From positions 1 to 64,000 of the forward strand of contig NZ_CAMLDC010000006.1 of the NCBI RefSeq assembly GCF_946478805.1: a stretch of DNA of 64,000 nucleotides, in the 5' to 3' direction. This stretch comes from an uncultured Fluviicola sp. (GTDB taxonomy: Bacteria > Bacteroidota > Bacteroidia > Flavobacteriales > Crocinitomicaceae). Within the stretch, counting starts at the first letter, position 1. Each line of letters opens with the position of its first letter. Shown here one piece after another: positions 46,214-56,070 of this stretch. The translations under genes and the position numbers were made by a program. Under the pieces are notes generated by a model. The model had not been told where the DNA came from, searched no databases, and worked only from the letters and a program-made list of their open reading frames with translations.

Positions 46214-46561
46214 ATGAAAAAAATTTTGCTACTTACAATTGCGTTTTTAAGCTACTCTCAAGCTGAATCTCAAATACTTACAGGAACATTGGTTGACTCG
46301 GGTCGTAAATTATTGACTACCGGGGAGAAATTCACGATTTCAAGCACTGTAGAAGGAACTGTTGTCGTTGAATTAGCTGTTAACCGTGAAGGAATTGTAA
46401 CAGGAACAAAAATCATTGGAGATCAATCTACTATCAAGTCCACCCCTTCTAGAATGAAGGCCGAAAACGTTTCCAAAAAATTGACTTTTACTGCTGGAAC
46501 ACGTTATGCACCATTCGAGCATGTGCGTGTGAAATACACCTATACGAAAGCAGTGAATTAA
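46214..46561 (+). CDS. Exported small protein with TonB C-terminal-like fold
   Basis: The 115-residue protein has a signal peptide (MKKILLLTIAFLSYSQAESQ). The remainder, with GTVVVELAVNREGIVTGTKIIGDQ and a later aromatic strand KYTYTK, is patterned like the C-terminal domain of TonB-type energy transducers, but without a membrane anchor. It may bind an outer-membrane partner or be a degenerate relative. Its closeness to recG (9 bases) suggests co-transcription without functional linkage. Confidence 0.65.
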   Translation: MKKILLLTIAFLSYSQAESQILTGTLVDSGRKLLTTGEKFTISSTVEGTVVVELAVNREGIVTGTKIIGDQSTIKSTPSRMKAENVSKKLTFTAGTRYAPFEHVRVKYTYTKAVN

Positions 46562-46679
46562 CTACTTTAAAAACATCTTTTTGTTTATTGAAACGTAATT
46601 AAACAAAGGCCTGTATGCACTATCGCGAATTCAGGACCAGTCACTCAAATTCGGTCTTGGATCACCAACGATACAAGTC

Positions 46680-47681
46680 TCAAATCTGATTCGAAAAGAT
46701 AAACTCTTCCGAATTTTCTTCCAGGTAAGAAAGTATATCCAGGATTTCCTGCAAATCAAAAGAAGTAACCAATTTGGTTCTGAATTCCTTGAAATGTGCA
46801 ATTCCCTTGAAATAATTCGTGTAATGTCGTTTCATTTCAACTACACCCAAACGTTCTCCTTTCCACTTCACACTCATATTCAAATGGTCACGGGCAGCAT
46901 CTACCCGATCCTTTATTCCGGGAGCAGCCAAATGTTCGCCGGTCGCCATAAAATGCTTGATTTCATTAAAGATCCATGGATAACCGATACTCGCCCGACC
47001 AACCATGATTCCATCTACCCCGTAGCGATTCTTGTACTCAACAGCCTTTTCAGGTGTGTCAATATCTCCGTTTCCGAAAATAGGAATCTTGATCCGTGGA
47101 TTATTCTTCACTTCAGCAATATAACTCCAATCCGCCTCGCCTTTATACATTTGGGCACGCGTACGTCCATGAATCGACAATGCTTCCACACCGATATCCT
47201 GCAACCTTTCAGCCACTTCCATGATATTGATCATCGAATCGTCCCAACCCAAGCGTGTTTTAACGGTAACCGGTAATCTCGTGGAATTGATGCACGCTTT
47301 TGTCAAACGAACCATTAAGTCCACATCCTTCAACACCCCGGCTCCTGCACCTTTACAAACTACTTTCTTTACCGGACAACCGAAATTGATATCCAACAGA
47401 TCCGGATTGGTAGCATCCACAATTTTAGCCGACATTGCCATAGCATCTTCATCTCCTCCAAAAATCTGGATCCCGATAGGCTTTTCGTAATCGAAAATAT
47501 CCAGCTTCTGACGACTCTTGATCGCATCACGGATCAACCCTTCCGAAGAAATAAATTCAGTGTACATCAAATCAGCTCCGTGTTTCTTACACAAGGCTCT
47601 AAAAGGCGGATCACTCACATCCTCCATAGGAGCCAAAAGAAGCGGAAACTCACCTAATTCAATATCACGAATTTTTACCAT
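46680..47681 (-). CDS. dusB: tRNA-dihydrouridine synthase, DusB-like
   Basis: It reduces uridine to dihydrouridine in tRNA with FMN and NADPH. The 333 residues form a TIM barrel with LAPMEDVSDPPFRALCKKHG near the start, the catalytic Cys in DINFGCPVKKVVCKGAGAG (about 95-113), and the IPIFGNGDIDTPEKA and GIMVGRASIGYPWIF phosphate-binding segments. Its -7 element lies four bases upstream of the ATG. It is convergent with the TonB-like gene and divergent from the next gene. Confidence 0.94.
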   Translation of the reverse strand: MVKIRDIELGEFPLLLAPMEDVSDPPFRALCKKHGADLMYTEFISSEGLIRDAIKSRQKLDIFDYEKPIGIQIFGGDEDAMAMSAKIVDATNPDLLDINFGCPVKKVVCKGAGAGVLKDVDLMVRLTKACINSTRLPVTVKTRLGWDDSMINIMEVAERLQDIGVEALSIHGRTRAQMYKGEADWSYIAEVKNNPRIKIPIFGNGDIDTPEKAVEYKNRYGVDGIMVGRASIGYPWIFNEIKHFMATGEHLAAPGIKDRVDAARDHLNMSVKWKGERLGVVEMKRHYTNYFKGIAHFKEFRTKLVTSFDLQEILDILSYLEENSEEFIFSNQI

Positions 47682-47685
47682 GGTG

Positions 47686-47693
47686 CAAAGATA
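47686..47693 (-). promoter_or_regulatory. Candidate -7 promoter element of dusB
   Basis: TATCTTTG on the minus strand matches TAnnTTTG exactly and ends four bases before the dusB ATG, again implying a nearly leaderless transcript. Confidence 0.55.
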
Positions 47694-47698
47694 GGGAA

Positions 47699-47790
47699 TT
47701 TAGATATTAAGATGTTAAGACGTCAGGATATTAGGACTTGAACGAGGATTTAGTCCCAATATCTTAAGATCGCAATGTCCTAAAATCTAA
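47699..47790. repeat. AT-rich imperfect repeat of 'ATATTAAGAT'-like units
   Basis: Units such as GATATTAAGATGTTAAGAC and CAGGATATTAGGAC are followed by an approximate inverse, CAATATCTTAAGATCGCAATG then TCCTAAAATC. This looks like a low-complexity dispersed intergenic element. Confidence 0.45.
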
Positions 47791-47821
47791 AATAACTAAA
47801 TTCGCTTATCAAAATTACTTA

Positions 47822-48967
47822 ATGAAAAGGATTCTCCTCGTTTGTTTATTTGGTTTGCTATCCCTATTTGCTCATACTCAAATCTTCAAAAAAGATACCA
47901 CTGACTTGACTTTCACGGGGACGCGAATGAATCCGTATCACCAGGAATACGACACAACGGGAAAGCTGAAAATTTCGGGATACATCGACACTTATTACAG
48001 TTATTATACCGATACGCTCGGTGCCGGAGGTTACTCCAAATTTCCTACCTCATCTCCAAAGAACAACCAATTCGGAATCAACATCGTACAGGTATCTGCC
48101 AAATACGAAAGCAGGCGCATGCGTGGAATCGCCACCTTGTTTTATGGCGATATCCCGCTCAGTGCCTGGTCGCAAAACCTGAACCTTATCCAGGAAGCGA
48201 ATGTCGGATTCCGGGTCTTCAAAAAATTGTGGCTGGATGCCGGATACTTCCGCACGCATATCGGGCTGGAGTCCATTCAACCACGGGAAAATATTACAAC
48301 AAGCATTGCTACGACCACTTACTTCGAACCTTACTTCCTGAGTGGCGCAAAACTGACCTGGCAACAATCGAATAAATGGACGTATCAGGTAAACGTATTT
48401 AACGGTTTCAGCACATTCGTGGAAACAAACAAGAACAAGGCCATTGGAATATCAATCGGCTATGCCGGAACTCAGTGGACACATACTTTGAGTTCTATCG
48501 TTTCAGACGAGTATCCGAGTTATGTCAAACAAAATCATTTTCGCCATTACACCAACTACATCGGAGTCTTCAAGACCAACCACATTGTGCTTGGGTTGGA
48601 AGGAAATTTCGGATATCAACAGAACAGCCAGCTTTCAGACACCAATAAAACTGCCTTTGTATTTTCCGGGATTGTGGCGTTCAAATACCGCTTCACTCAC
48701 TTGATTGCTGCCTATACACGCTTTGAATTATTCAGTGATCCGGATGAAATCCTGACTGGTCCTATCGAAAATGAAAATCACAACCTGACCGGTCTGGATA
48801 TTCTAGGAGGAACACTTGGGTTTGAGTACAAACCAATCCCAAACGCATACTTCCGTATTGAATCACGTGTCCTGAAAACCAAAGCAACTGAACGCATTTT
48901 TTATTACAACAACCACTCCAACAACATTCGCTGGGAAGGGATTGCAAGTATCGGCCTGTGGTTTTAG
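47822..48967 (+). CDS. Outer-membrane beta-barrel protein (BBP2-like)
   Basis: The 381-residue protein has a signal peptide (MKRILLVCLFGLLSLFAHTQ), then alternating aromatic/polar strands typical of an outer-membrane porin-like barrel, ending in an aromatic C-terminus (ASIGLWF). It resembles the putative beta-barrel porin-2 family (ISGYIDTYYSYYTD, FRTHIGLESIQPREN). Its transport substrate is unknown. Confidence 0.82.
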   Translation: MKRILLVCLFGLLSLFAHTQIFKKDTTDLTFTGTRMNPYHQEYDTTGKLKISGYIDTYYSYYTDTLGAGGYSKFPTSSPKNNQFGINIVQVSAKYESRRMRGIATLFYGDIPLSAWSQNLNLIQEANVGFRVFKKLWLDAGYFRTHIGLESIQPRENITTSIATTTYFEPYFLSGAKLTWQQSNKWTYQVNVFNGFSTFVETNKNKAIGISIGYAGTQWTHTLSSIVSDEYPSYVKQNHFRHYTNYIGVFKTNHIVLGLEGNFGYQQNSQLSDTNKTAFVFSGIVAFKYRFTHLIAAYTRFELFSDPDEILTGPIENENHNLTGLDILGGTLGFEYKPIPNAYFRIESRVLKTKATERIFYYNNHSNNIRWEGIASIGLWF

Positions 48968-49048
48968 AATACTTTCTATGCGTACTTTTTTCTCCGCAGT
49001 AAGAATCAAAAAATCCTTTTTGCCGCAACGAAAAGAGCATGCAAAGGT

Positions 49049-51322
49049 TTACTTTTCATCCATTAAATTTTCGTCTTGTTTCACTTCATTCTTAGAAAGA
49101 GTCTGATAGAAATACGCCCCTATCAACAGCAAACCTCCAATTGCAATGAAAACAACTGTTTTATAGATTGTACTCAATGTGCTCAGATCGTAAAAGAACA
49201 TTTTCAGGATGGTGATCCCTAAAATCACCATAGCAGTGATCCGCATAATAGCTTGTTTCCGTTTGATCCCGATAACGATCATTACCACAGCAAACGAAAC
49301 CCACAATACGGATAACCAAATTTTGTATCCCGCACCAAACCCGGAAACAAAAGACCATTGAACTAATTCTAACGAAAGCATCCACAAGATCAATAATAAA
49401 GGAAACGCCTTCATCCAGTTTTCCTGTTTATCATACGAACGAACAGTTAAAATGGTCACAATTACTCCTGCAAACAATGCATAATGTGCCATATTGAAAG
49501 AACTCCAATTAATTTCTCCCTTATAAACAGAAGGTACATTTGAAATATTACCGGTGAACCCCAAAAGGGAAATCCCAATAAGAATGGTGCCGGCAATCAT
49601 CAAACCGGTTGAATTCTGTTCTTTTCGTCCTAAAACCCATCTTCTGAAAACACTGATCAGACATATTGAAATAGAAGTCCAGGCATGTTGCCAAACGGTA
49701 ATTGTGTCCTCATAATTAGTTAGGGCTTCATGAACTTGCGCGGCCTTGTTCAAAGACAAGGTGTTAAGTGATTTAAATGCTTGTTCCCACTGAAATTCAA
49801 ATTGAAGATGAAGCGCATAATATCCAGTAAACAGGAGAAAGAACAATCCAAAAACACCCGCTGTCTTCCAAGCCATCTGCTTAAAGTAATCCGGCTGATA
49901 TTTGGAAAGCAAGACAAAGGTGATTGCCATCGCGACTACTGCCAATCCTACAGTAATCAACAGTTCATTCTGATAATATGGCAGAATCTCTTTATGGGAC
50001 CATTGAAATGACTGAATAAATACTTCTATGAGAATACACAAAACTGCCAATCCCAATAAAATAATTCCGATTACTTCCTCCAGGTTTCTCTCGATCTCTT
50101 TCGATAACCAGAACAACAATAAAACTCCTGTAACCATTACGTAGATATAGGAATAATCTCCGCAAAACGAGGTCAGTAAATTGGACAATCCGAATAAGGA
50201 CAATGCCAGGAAAATACGTTTGAATTCCAGTCTGCTCTCCCGCTCGAAAAGCACTTTATTCAGATAGTACACTCCAACCCCAATGACATTGTACAAAATG
50301 GTTTGCCAAAAGGGTGCCTTATCCAATACAAAACCAATTGCCCCGAAATAACAAATTCCCACTAAAACAAGCTGAACCAGCTGATGACCGACCAATTCCT
50401 CTTTTTTCCAATGGTTTCTTCCCACAATTCCAAATACGAACAAGGCAAAGAACGCCAATAAATAAACTGCCGCGATGGTTGAATCAACCCGGAAATTGAA
50501 ATCGGTATTAAACCAAAAAAGGAAAATGATGCTTGTCCAGACAATCACCGGGTATTGGATCGTAGGCCATTTCCTAATAATGGAAATAACCAGCATCCCG
50601 ATATTGATAATCAACATGTAAAGCAGGTAATACGAAATATGTTTCGATCCGTCTGACACCAGCGGCGGAAGAATATAAGCACCGATCAAACCCAAATGTG
50701 CAATGATCGCCATATTGTAATACATTGCCAGGAAAACTGCGATAAGCACTAATACCAATAATCCTCCGAAAGCAACTGAAGATGGAATTAACTGGTAAAA
50801 GCTGTAAGCAGCATAGGTCATAAAATAAGCAACACCTATTGCACCACTTGCCAAAACAGCGCTGAACGACTGGTATTTCGTCCGAAAAACAAAAGCAAAA
50901 ACTCCCAGTACCAGGGCAACAGCAAATCCGGCAAAGACACGCCCGCCTTCTCCGATCAGGTTATGATCGATCGCATATTTCGCTCCGATACCAACACCGA
51001 TCAAAACAATCGCAATTCCGATCTTACTCAACAATTGCTCACCGATAAATTGCTCCCAGGAAGTTTGCTCTTTTTTAGATACCCCTGTTGGTTTATTTGG
51101 TTCCTGGACAGGAATCGCAATTGGTTTTTGTTTGACTTCCGCTTGAACAAAAACCGCTTCGGAAACAGGTGAAACCGGAGCTTTTTCAACTCCGAATTGC
51201 TCGCGCAACACCTTGAATTCAGCGTAGTTTTCTTTGATTCGAATCTTTAGATCTTCGTGTTCAGCCCATAACTTCCTGTAGGTTTCTTCCAGGCGAATAA
51301 TCTTGTCCTTATCAGACTCCAT
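49049..51322 (-). CDS. DUF2339 multi-pass membrane protein
   Basis: The 757 residues start with a coiled coil (about 5-45) and a linker with Pro, then about 20 or more predicted transmembrane helices, beginning near residue 100 with a SKIGIAIVLIGVGIGAKYA segment characteristic of DUF2339. The role of the family is unknown. The coiled coil may allow self-assembly. Confidence 0.85.
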   Translation of the reverse strand: MESDKDKIIRLEETYRKLWAEHEDLKIRIKENYAEFKVLREQFGVEKAPVSPVSEAVFVQAEVKQKPIAIPVQEPNKPTGVSKKEQTSWEQFIGEQLLSKIGIAIVLIGVGIGAKYAIDHNLIGEGGRVFAGFAVALVLGVFAFVFRTKYQSFSAVLASGAIGVAYFMTYAAYSFYQLIPSSVAFGGLLVLVLIAVFLAMYYNMAIIAHLGLIGAYILPPLVSDGSKHISYYLLYMLIINIGMLVISIIRKWPTIQYPVIVWTSIIFLFWFNTDFNFRVDSTIAAVYLLAFFALFVFGIVGRNHWKKEELVGHQLVQLVLVGICYFGAIGFVLDKAPFWQTILYNVIGVGVYYLNKVLFERESRLEFKRIFLALSLFGLSNLLTSFCGDYSYIYVMVTGVLLLFWLSKEIERNLEEVIGIILLGLAVLCILIEVFIQSFQWSHKEILPYYQNELLITVGLAVVAMAITFVLLSKYQPDYFKQMAWKTAGVFGLFFLLFTGYYALHLQFEFQWEQAFKSLNTLSLNKAAQVHEALTNYEDTITVWQHAWTSISICLISVFRRWVLGRKEQNSTGLMIAGTILIGISLLGFTGNISNVPSVYKGEINWSSFNMAHYALFAGVIVTILTVRSYDKQENWMKAFPLLLILWMLSLELVQWSFVSGFGAGYKIWLSVLWVSFAVVMIVIGIKRKQAIMRITAMVILGITILKMFFYDLSTLSTIYKTVVFIAIGGLLLIGAYFYQTLSKNEVKQDENLMDEK

Positions 51323-51419
51323 AGTTTTCAGTTTCGATTGGTTTTCAGAGTGAATGTATAAATAAGATTCAACGATGGGTGTTAAAAGTTGTAAAAAGGT
51401 TTGTTTCCCCCTGGATCAT

Positions 51420-53015
51420 TCAGTCTCTTTTCTGAACAAAACGCCCTCTCTTCAGAACATATACCGTTTTTCCGATATGCATGGTCGACCCCTCTTCAAA
51501 CTTGTAAAAATCCAGGTAATCAATCCCGTTAAAAGACAAGGAACCCTTGGTCTGATAAGCCAGATCCAAATAATCTTCATTTAAAACAGTTCCTCCGCAC
51601 ACAACCACATGTACGGGAATTCCGATACTACCGATTAATGACATGTCTCTCGGTGAAGCGAAGTTATCAGCTATCAAAATCAATTTTTCCGTTCTTGGAT
51701 AATTTTTCAAGGCATGAATCAGTGCTTCCACATTATTTTCCGGTAAATCGCCTCCCGAACCTTTTGACATGGCATAAATCATAAACTCCGAGATGGAATC
51801 CAGGTTTGCAGAGGTATAATTGTAAACGCCTCCTGTCTGTCCGACTTTCTTCGTCTTGTCCTTTCGATTGTCTCCATCATTGAAAAACACGAACTGTTTG
51901 GGCGGTTGAAGCTTGTTCTTTAACTGGGCAGCAATAAATTCAACTACCTGGGCATTGTATGGAGCCATACTTCCGGTCACATCGCAGACCAAAGTGGTAT
52001 TTGACCAGTTCACCTTCGCTAGTGCCTTGCTGACCTGATTTGATGAAGGCTGTGGTTTGATTGCATTGTAATCATAAGCTGGCAACTTCGCTTTCATTTT
52101 TGGTGGAACTTCGGTTGTAAAGACTTCCAATGGTGAGGGAACCACGCTTCCACGACTCATGAAATCCACCGAAAATTGCACCATGCATTCTGTGGGTTTT
52201 CCGTTGAGAGTTCCCGGAGTCCAGTCCGGCATGTTCTTGATAAACTCACTGACCTCATCTTTATAGGGCGACGGGCCTGCAGAATTTGGAAAAATAATTT
52301 TCGTGATCTTCCCTTCCCTGCTGATAATGAATTGAACATCCACTTTCTTCGGCCCCGTTGATTCGGGTGGAAAATTGAGGTAGTTTGAAAAGTAATTGAT
52401 CCGTGCCTGTTCACTATGTGGAAATTTCGGTAAAACAATGACCGGTTCCACATCCTCCAGGGAATCTCGCTCTATTTTCTCTGTTTCTTTTTTCAAATAA
52501 GTATCATAAGCATATGATTTGATCTTACCTTTTGCCACTTCCCGAAGAAAATTGGATTCCACTTTGGTAGAGACCTCATCGGGAAGATCGCGATAAGTGA
52601 TTACAAAGCCATGAAAAAAACCGGGACCTTCTTCTGCAGATTTACATCCCGTTTGAGCAATCAGAATCCATTCTATCCCTGATTGATTCAAACAATTCGG
52701 AGCTGCCGAAAACAAATTCTCCAGGCGTTTTCTACTTAATCCGTGTTGGTCGAATGTTTCGGATTTTCTGTAAGTGGTATAAACCAGTTCTATTTTCAGA
52801 ATTACCTTGCCTCTTACTGAACTCAGAGCTTCTTTATCCGTAAAAACAGCATTATTGAACGCTGTTTCCAGAAAAATGAGATCCTTTTTAGCCGGTTTGG
52901 AATACTTTTCAATATTCCTGGGAGTCGTCTTTAAAACGAAATCAATTTGTTCTTGTGTTGTCTGGCAATACAAAAACAGCGGAAATAAACAAACAAGGAG
53001 TAAACGGTGTTGCAT
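51420..53015 (-). CDS. Exported protein combining a TonB C-terminal-like domain with a vWA-like domain
   Basis: The 531 residues start with a signal peptide (MQHRLLLVCLFPLFLYCQT), then an alpha/beta region that includes a TPM-like stretch, a TonB C-terminal-like domain (about 220-310 of the mature part, VDVQFIISREGKITKIIFPN), and a vWA-like domain near the C-terminus with LVCDVTGSMAPYNAQ, where DVTGS is a DxTxS-type MIDAS. Later segments VFFNDGDNRKDK and KLILIADNFASPRD fit the fold. The combination is unusual; a role in envelope stress or metal-dependent binding is speculative. ATG 53015 is chosen because it starts the signal peptide. Confidence 0.72.
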   Translation of the reverse strand: MQHRLLLVCLFPLFLYCQTTQEQIDFVLKTTPRNIEKYSKPAKKDLIFLETAFNNAVFTDKEALSSVRGKVILKIELVYTTYRKSETFDQHGLSRKRLENLFSAAPNCLNQSGIEWILIAQTGCKSAEEGPGFFHGFVITYRDLPDEVSTKVESNFLREVAKGKIKSYAYDTYLKKETEKIERDSLEDVEPVIVLPKFPHSEQARINYFSNYLNFPPESTGPKKVDVQFIISREGKITKIIFPNSAGPSPYKDEVSEFIKNMPDWTPGTLNGKPTECMVQFSVDFMSRGSVVPSPLEVFTTEVPPKMKAKLPAYDYNAIKPQPSSNQVSKALAKVNWSNTTLVCDVTGSMAPYNAQVVEFIAAQLKNKLQPPKQFVFFNDGDNRKDKTKKVGQTGGVYNYTSANLDSISEFMIYAMSKGSGGDLPENNVEALIHALKNYPRTEKLILIADNFASPRDMSLIGSIGIPVHVVVCGGTVLNEDYLDLAYQTKGSLSFNGIDYLDFYKFEEGSTMHIGKTVYVLKRGRFVQKRD

Positions 53016-53058
53016 AATCAGTCGGTTCTTAAAAGATAATGCCACGGGACTTGAAATG

Positions 53059-53649
53059 TTACAGGTTTCCAAGAATCGCTTCTTTCCCGAAATACAAGGC
53101 AGAACACCAGGAACTGACAATAATGAATCCAACAAGGCCTGCAACGGATTTGTGCATTGGGTTTTCCGTCCTGCTGATAAAAACAGTCATTAACCACATC
53201 CAAGTCGGAACGATCAACCACTCAAACATATTCATCATCAAGCAGGTCATCATCGCAACCGCATTGGCAATCTGAAGCCACCGGTACATGGTTTTATCCT
53301 GGAGAGCCAACAAAATTTGCCACGCAAAGAAGAACAGGACAAATGCCAGAAAGAACGAAGATGAAAAAGTAATTAATGAATCCATCCGAATTTCAAAATC
53401 ACTATCCGTGAAAAGCAATTGCATGATGAATTTGGAAGAGATTGCCAAAGAAAGAGACCAAAGAATTAAGGTCACTTCCATCAAGCGAGGTTTCTTTCTA
53501 TTTGCAATGAGCAGAATGACAGCCACTAAAAATAGTCCGACCTTATACAAACCGAATGGAAGGATAAATGCGCCATCACTCATGTACATGGATAATCCAT
53601 ACATGCCGGCAGTAAGCACAGCTAATAAAACGATGCGTTCACTGATCAT
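53059..53649 (-). CDS. Multi-pass membrane protein of unknown function
   Basis: The 196-residue protein has about six hydrophobic segments and no recognisable motif. It overlaps the map stop by 4 bases, so it is translationally coupled to methionine aminopeptidase. No function can be given. Confidence 0.65.
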   Translation of the reverse strand: MISERIVLLAVLTAGMYGLSMYMSDGAFILPFGLYKVGLFLVAVILLIANRKKPRLMEVTLILWSLSLAISSKFIMQLLFTDSDFEIRMDSLITFSSSFFLAFVLFFFAWQILLALQDKTMYRWLQIANAVAMMTCLMMNMFEWLIVPTWMWLMTVFISRTENPMHKSVAGLVGFIIVSSWCSALYFGKEAILGNL

Positions 53650-54425
53650 TTTTTCTTAGCCAGCGCTTCCTCGATATAGTCGAACGTTGAAAGAATTACC
53701 GGTTTACCGTCCACTACTGCAATATCGTGTTCGAAATGGGCACTCGGCTGGCCATCAGCAGTTACAATGGTCCAATTATCTTCCAGTTGGATCACTTTTT
53801 CCGTTCCCAGGTTGATCATCGGTTCAATCGCAATAGTCAAACCGTTCATGATTTTCTTTCCGCGACCTCTTTTTCCGTAATTCGGAACCTGCGGATCTTC
53901 GTGCAAAGTTTTACCCAATCCATGTCCGACCAGTTCACGAACAACTCCATAACCATGTTTTTCAGCATGCGTCTGGATTGCCCAACCAATATCATCAATT
54001 CGATTTCCTACTTGTGCCTGCTCAATTCCCAAGTGCAGACATTCCAACGTAACTTCCAATAATTTTTTCTTTGCTTCGGAAACTTCCCCGATTGCAAATG
54101 TATAGGCGTGATCGCCGTAATATCCTTTGTAAATCGCTCCACAATCAACCGAAACAATGTCGCCTTCCTGAATAGTGCGTTCAGTTGGCAAACCGTGAAC
54201 AACCTGCTCATTCACCGAAATCAACAAAGTGCTCGGGCAACCGTATAGTCCCAGAAATCCCGGAATTGCATCTTGCGAACGAATATACGCCTCAGCCATT
54301 TTATCCAATTCCAACAAGGTAACTCCCGGTTGAATCATTTCCGCCACTTTACCTAATGTTCTACTAACTACCAGGGCCGCTTGGCGCATAATCTCAATTT
54401 CTTCGGCTGTTTTATATTTAATCAT
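53646..54425 (-). CDS. map: Methionine aminopeptidase, type I
   Basis: It removes the N-terminal Met from nascent proteins. About 259 residues with the pita-bread fold motifs: VNEQVVHGLP (substrate His), VSVDCGAIYKGYYGDHAYTF (first two metal Asp), the HGLGKTLHEDPQVPNYG segment (metal His) and the AIEPMINLG and FEHDIAVVDGKP segments (metal Glu). Start ATG 54425 (MIKYKTAEEI) fits the family; the in-frame ATG at 54446 is also possible because the -7 element ends just before it. Confidence 0.94.
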   Translation of the reverse strand: MIKYKTAEEIEIMRQAALVVSRTLGKVAEMIQPGVTLLELDKMAEAYIRSQDAIPGFLGLYGCPSTLLISVNEQVVHGLPTERTIQEGDIVSVDCGAIYKGYYGDHAYTFAIGEVSEAKKKLLEVTLECLHLGIEQAQVGNRIDDIGWAIQTHAEKHGYGVVRELVGHGLGKTLHEDPQVPNYGKRGRGKKIMNGLTIAIEPMINLGTEKVIQLEDNWTIVTADGQPSAHFEHDIAVVDGKPVILSTFDYIEEALAKKK

Positions 54426-54452
54426 ACTCTTATTCAAGAAACTCATTGGATG

Positions 54453-54460
54453 CAAAGATA
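54453..54460 (-). promoter_or_regulatory. Candidate -7 promoter element of map
   Basis: TATCTTTG on the minus strand is an exact TAnnTTTG match. It lies within the longest possible map frame, so a start upstream of 54450 is excluded and the start is at 54446 (nearly leaderless) or 54425. Confidence 0.55.
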
Positions 54461-54556
54461 ACTTAAATTCAAAAGGTTTCAGTGCTTGTATGCAGTTTGA
54501 ATCTAAACTTCAAGCGAATCATTTTTGAATTTTGCAGTTTGAATTCATCATTTATT

Positions 54557-55410
54557 TCAAAATCGTTTTAACTGGAATTTTTCAAACGTATATTCTGCCG
54601 TATAGATTTTTAGTCCTTCATCCAGGTTGTACCATGGCGAAATCTTGCTGTTCATCGGATTCATCAATACCTGGATATCTTGAGCCGGCATATAGCTTTG
54701 AGCCAAAAGAACCAATTTTTCCCCGTCGGTATTTTCGACCATATCCACTACAATTACTGCATGTCCCGGTGATCCGCCGCGAATCAGCACATCACCGATT
54801 TCCACATCTTTCAATTCAATCGAACGCAACTCCTTTTCCAAAGAAAGTGTACTCGCGTAGTTGAAAACTGTTTCCATGTATTTTAAAAAAGACGCATAAC
54901 TTTTATCCGCCGAAGCCGACTTTTGCCAAAAAACCGAATTTCCATTCAATGCTACACGATTTCCTTCCCGCCCTTGATATATTCACAATTGAATCCACTC
55001 ACGAATCGAAAATGAATGTCCGAATAAAGTTTGTTATGAAACAGGTATTCCCCCCTCAAACGCATCACTGCATCTGCGCATTGCTGTAAATCCCGGCTTC
55101 CGACAGACATGTTGATCACTGCGACATGGGCACTTTGATTTCCTTTCAGACTTCCATTGTACAAATGCACTGCAGAACCGTGTTTTTTCAGAGGCAGATT
55201 CCGTAAATAGAATCCAAAACTGCTACTGTCGGCTGATTTTCGCTCATAGCCATCCGGTGGCAAAAATCGCGTGGAAATGGTAGTTCCTGACGTATCAATC
55301 ACTTGTTCCACCGAATACATCCCGTTGATTGTTTTCGAAGGATGGAGCTCACAACTTGCAATGAATGCAATAGTAGACAAGAATAAAGCGGAAAAATAAA
55401 GAATACGCAT
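54557..55410 (-). pseudogene. DUF4846 exported protein gene broken by a frameshift
   Basis: The first frame (55410-54952) encodes a lipoprotein-type signal (IAFIASC) and the N-terminal part of DUF4846 (TRFLPPDGYERK, RNLPLKKHGSAVHLYNG, DLQQCADAVMRLRGEYL). It then stops after 152 codons. A second frame (54949-54557) carries the remaining 130 residues (DVLIRGGSPGHAVIVVDM, AQSYMPAQDIQVL). Around 54971-54977, in the run AAGGGCGGG, the codon phase must shift by one base to rejoin the halves (a missing base would restore ..GREGNRVALNGN..). It may be a true pseudogene or a base-calling error in a short homopolymer. Confidence 0.8.
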
Positions 55411-55472
55411 CGGTTTGGGTTTGAAGTTTGATCCAAGATAAGGAATCTCTTCTAATGCGAAATATACAATTC

Positions 55473-55507
55473 AAAAAAACCGATTCAGAAATGAATCGGT
55501 TTTTTTT
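55473..55507 (-). terminator. Strong hairpin terminator
   Basis: A CCGATTCA/TGAATCGG stem with a GAAA loop is flanked by A-run and T-run on both strands, giving a bidirectional terminator after the remnant gene at 55521-56070. Confidence 0.85.
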
Positions 55508-55520
55508 AGTTTATTTTGTC

Positions 55521-56070
55521 TTATTTCCCTTTTGGAACATGCGTATCTGTAAATCTACTCGCTGTATTATTCCAACCATCAATTAAAGCTGAACGGTTCT
55601 TATTCAATGATTGATTTGTTGCATTGTAGGAATTAACACCTGCATTCATATCATTGACAGCTTTGTTGTATCCGTCCACATCTTTTTGTGTGCGCTTTTT
55701 CTCAGGAATCTCATCAAATGCTTTCTTGACCTTGTCAAAATTTTCAGTCACCATGAAATAATCAGCCATTTTGGGAGTTTCATTTGTCGCTTCATTGATA
55801 TAAAAATCCAATAATTTTTTGGTTGCATCAACCATACTCTTATCGTTCTTGTACGGTTTCACTGCACTGATTTTTTTCAATCCTTCGTTTGCAGTTGAAA
55901 TCAATGCATTTCTGTTTTGTTCAATTGCATTGATATCTTTTCGATTAACTGCATCCATTAGATACAACTCTTGTTTATAGCTCTTGAAGAAAATCAGGTA
56001 AATTTCATTATAGGTATCGTAAACTTCTCCGGCAATGGTCATTTTTTTATCCAACGCATCTTCAGACGAA
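55521..56070 (-). pseudogene. 3' remnant of an exported helical protein gene fused to the protease relic
   Basis: An open frame of 195 codons runs from 56108, but its first 13 codons read the S41 gene in another frame. From about SSEDALDKKM onward it looks like the C-terminal part of a coiled, Lys/Asn-rich helical protein (YDTYNEIYLIFFKSYKQELYLMD, DAVNRKDINAIEQNRNAL, DGYNKAVNDMNAGVNSYN). No start or signal of its own is visible. I do not recognise the parent family. Confidence 0.6.
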
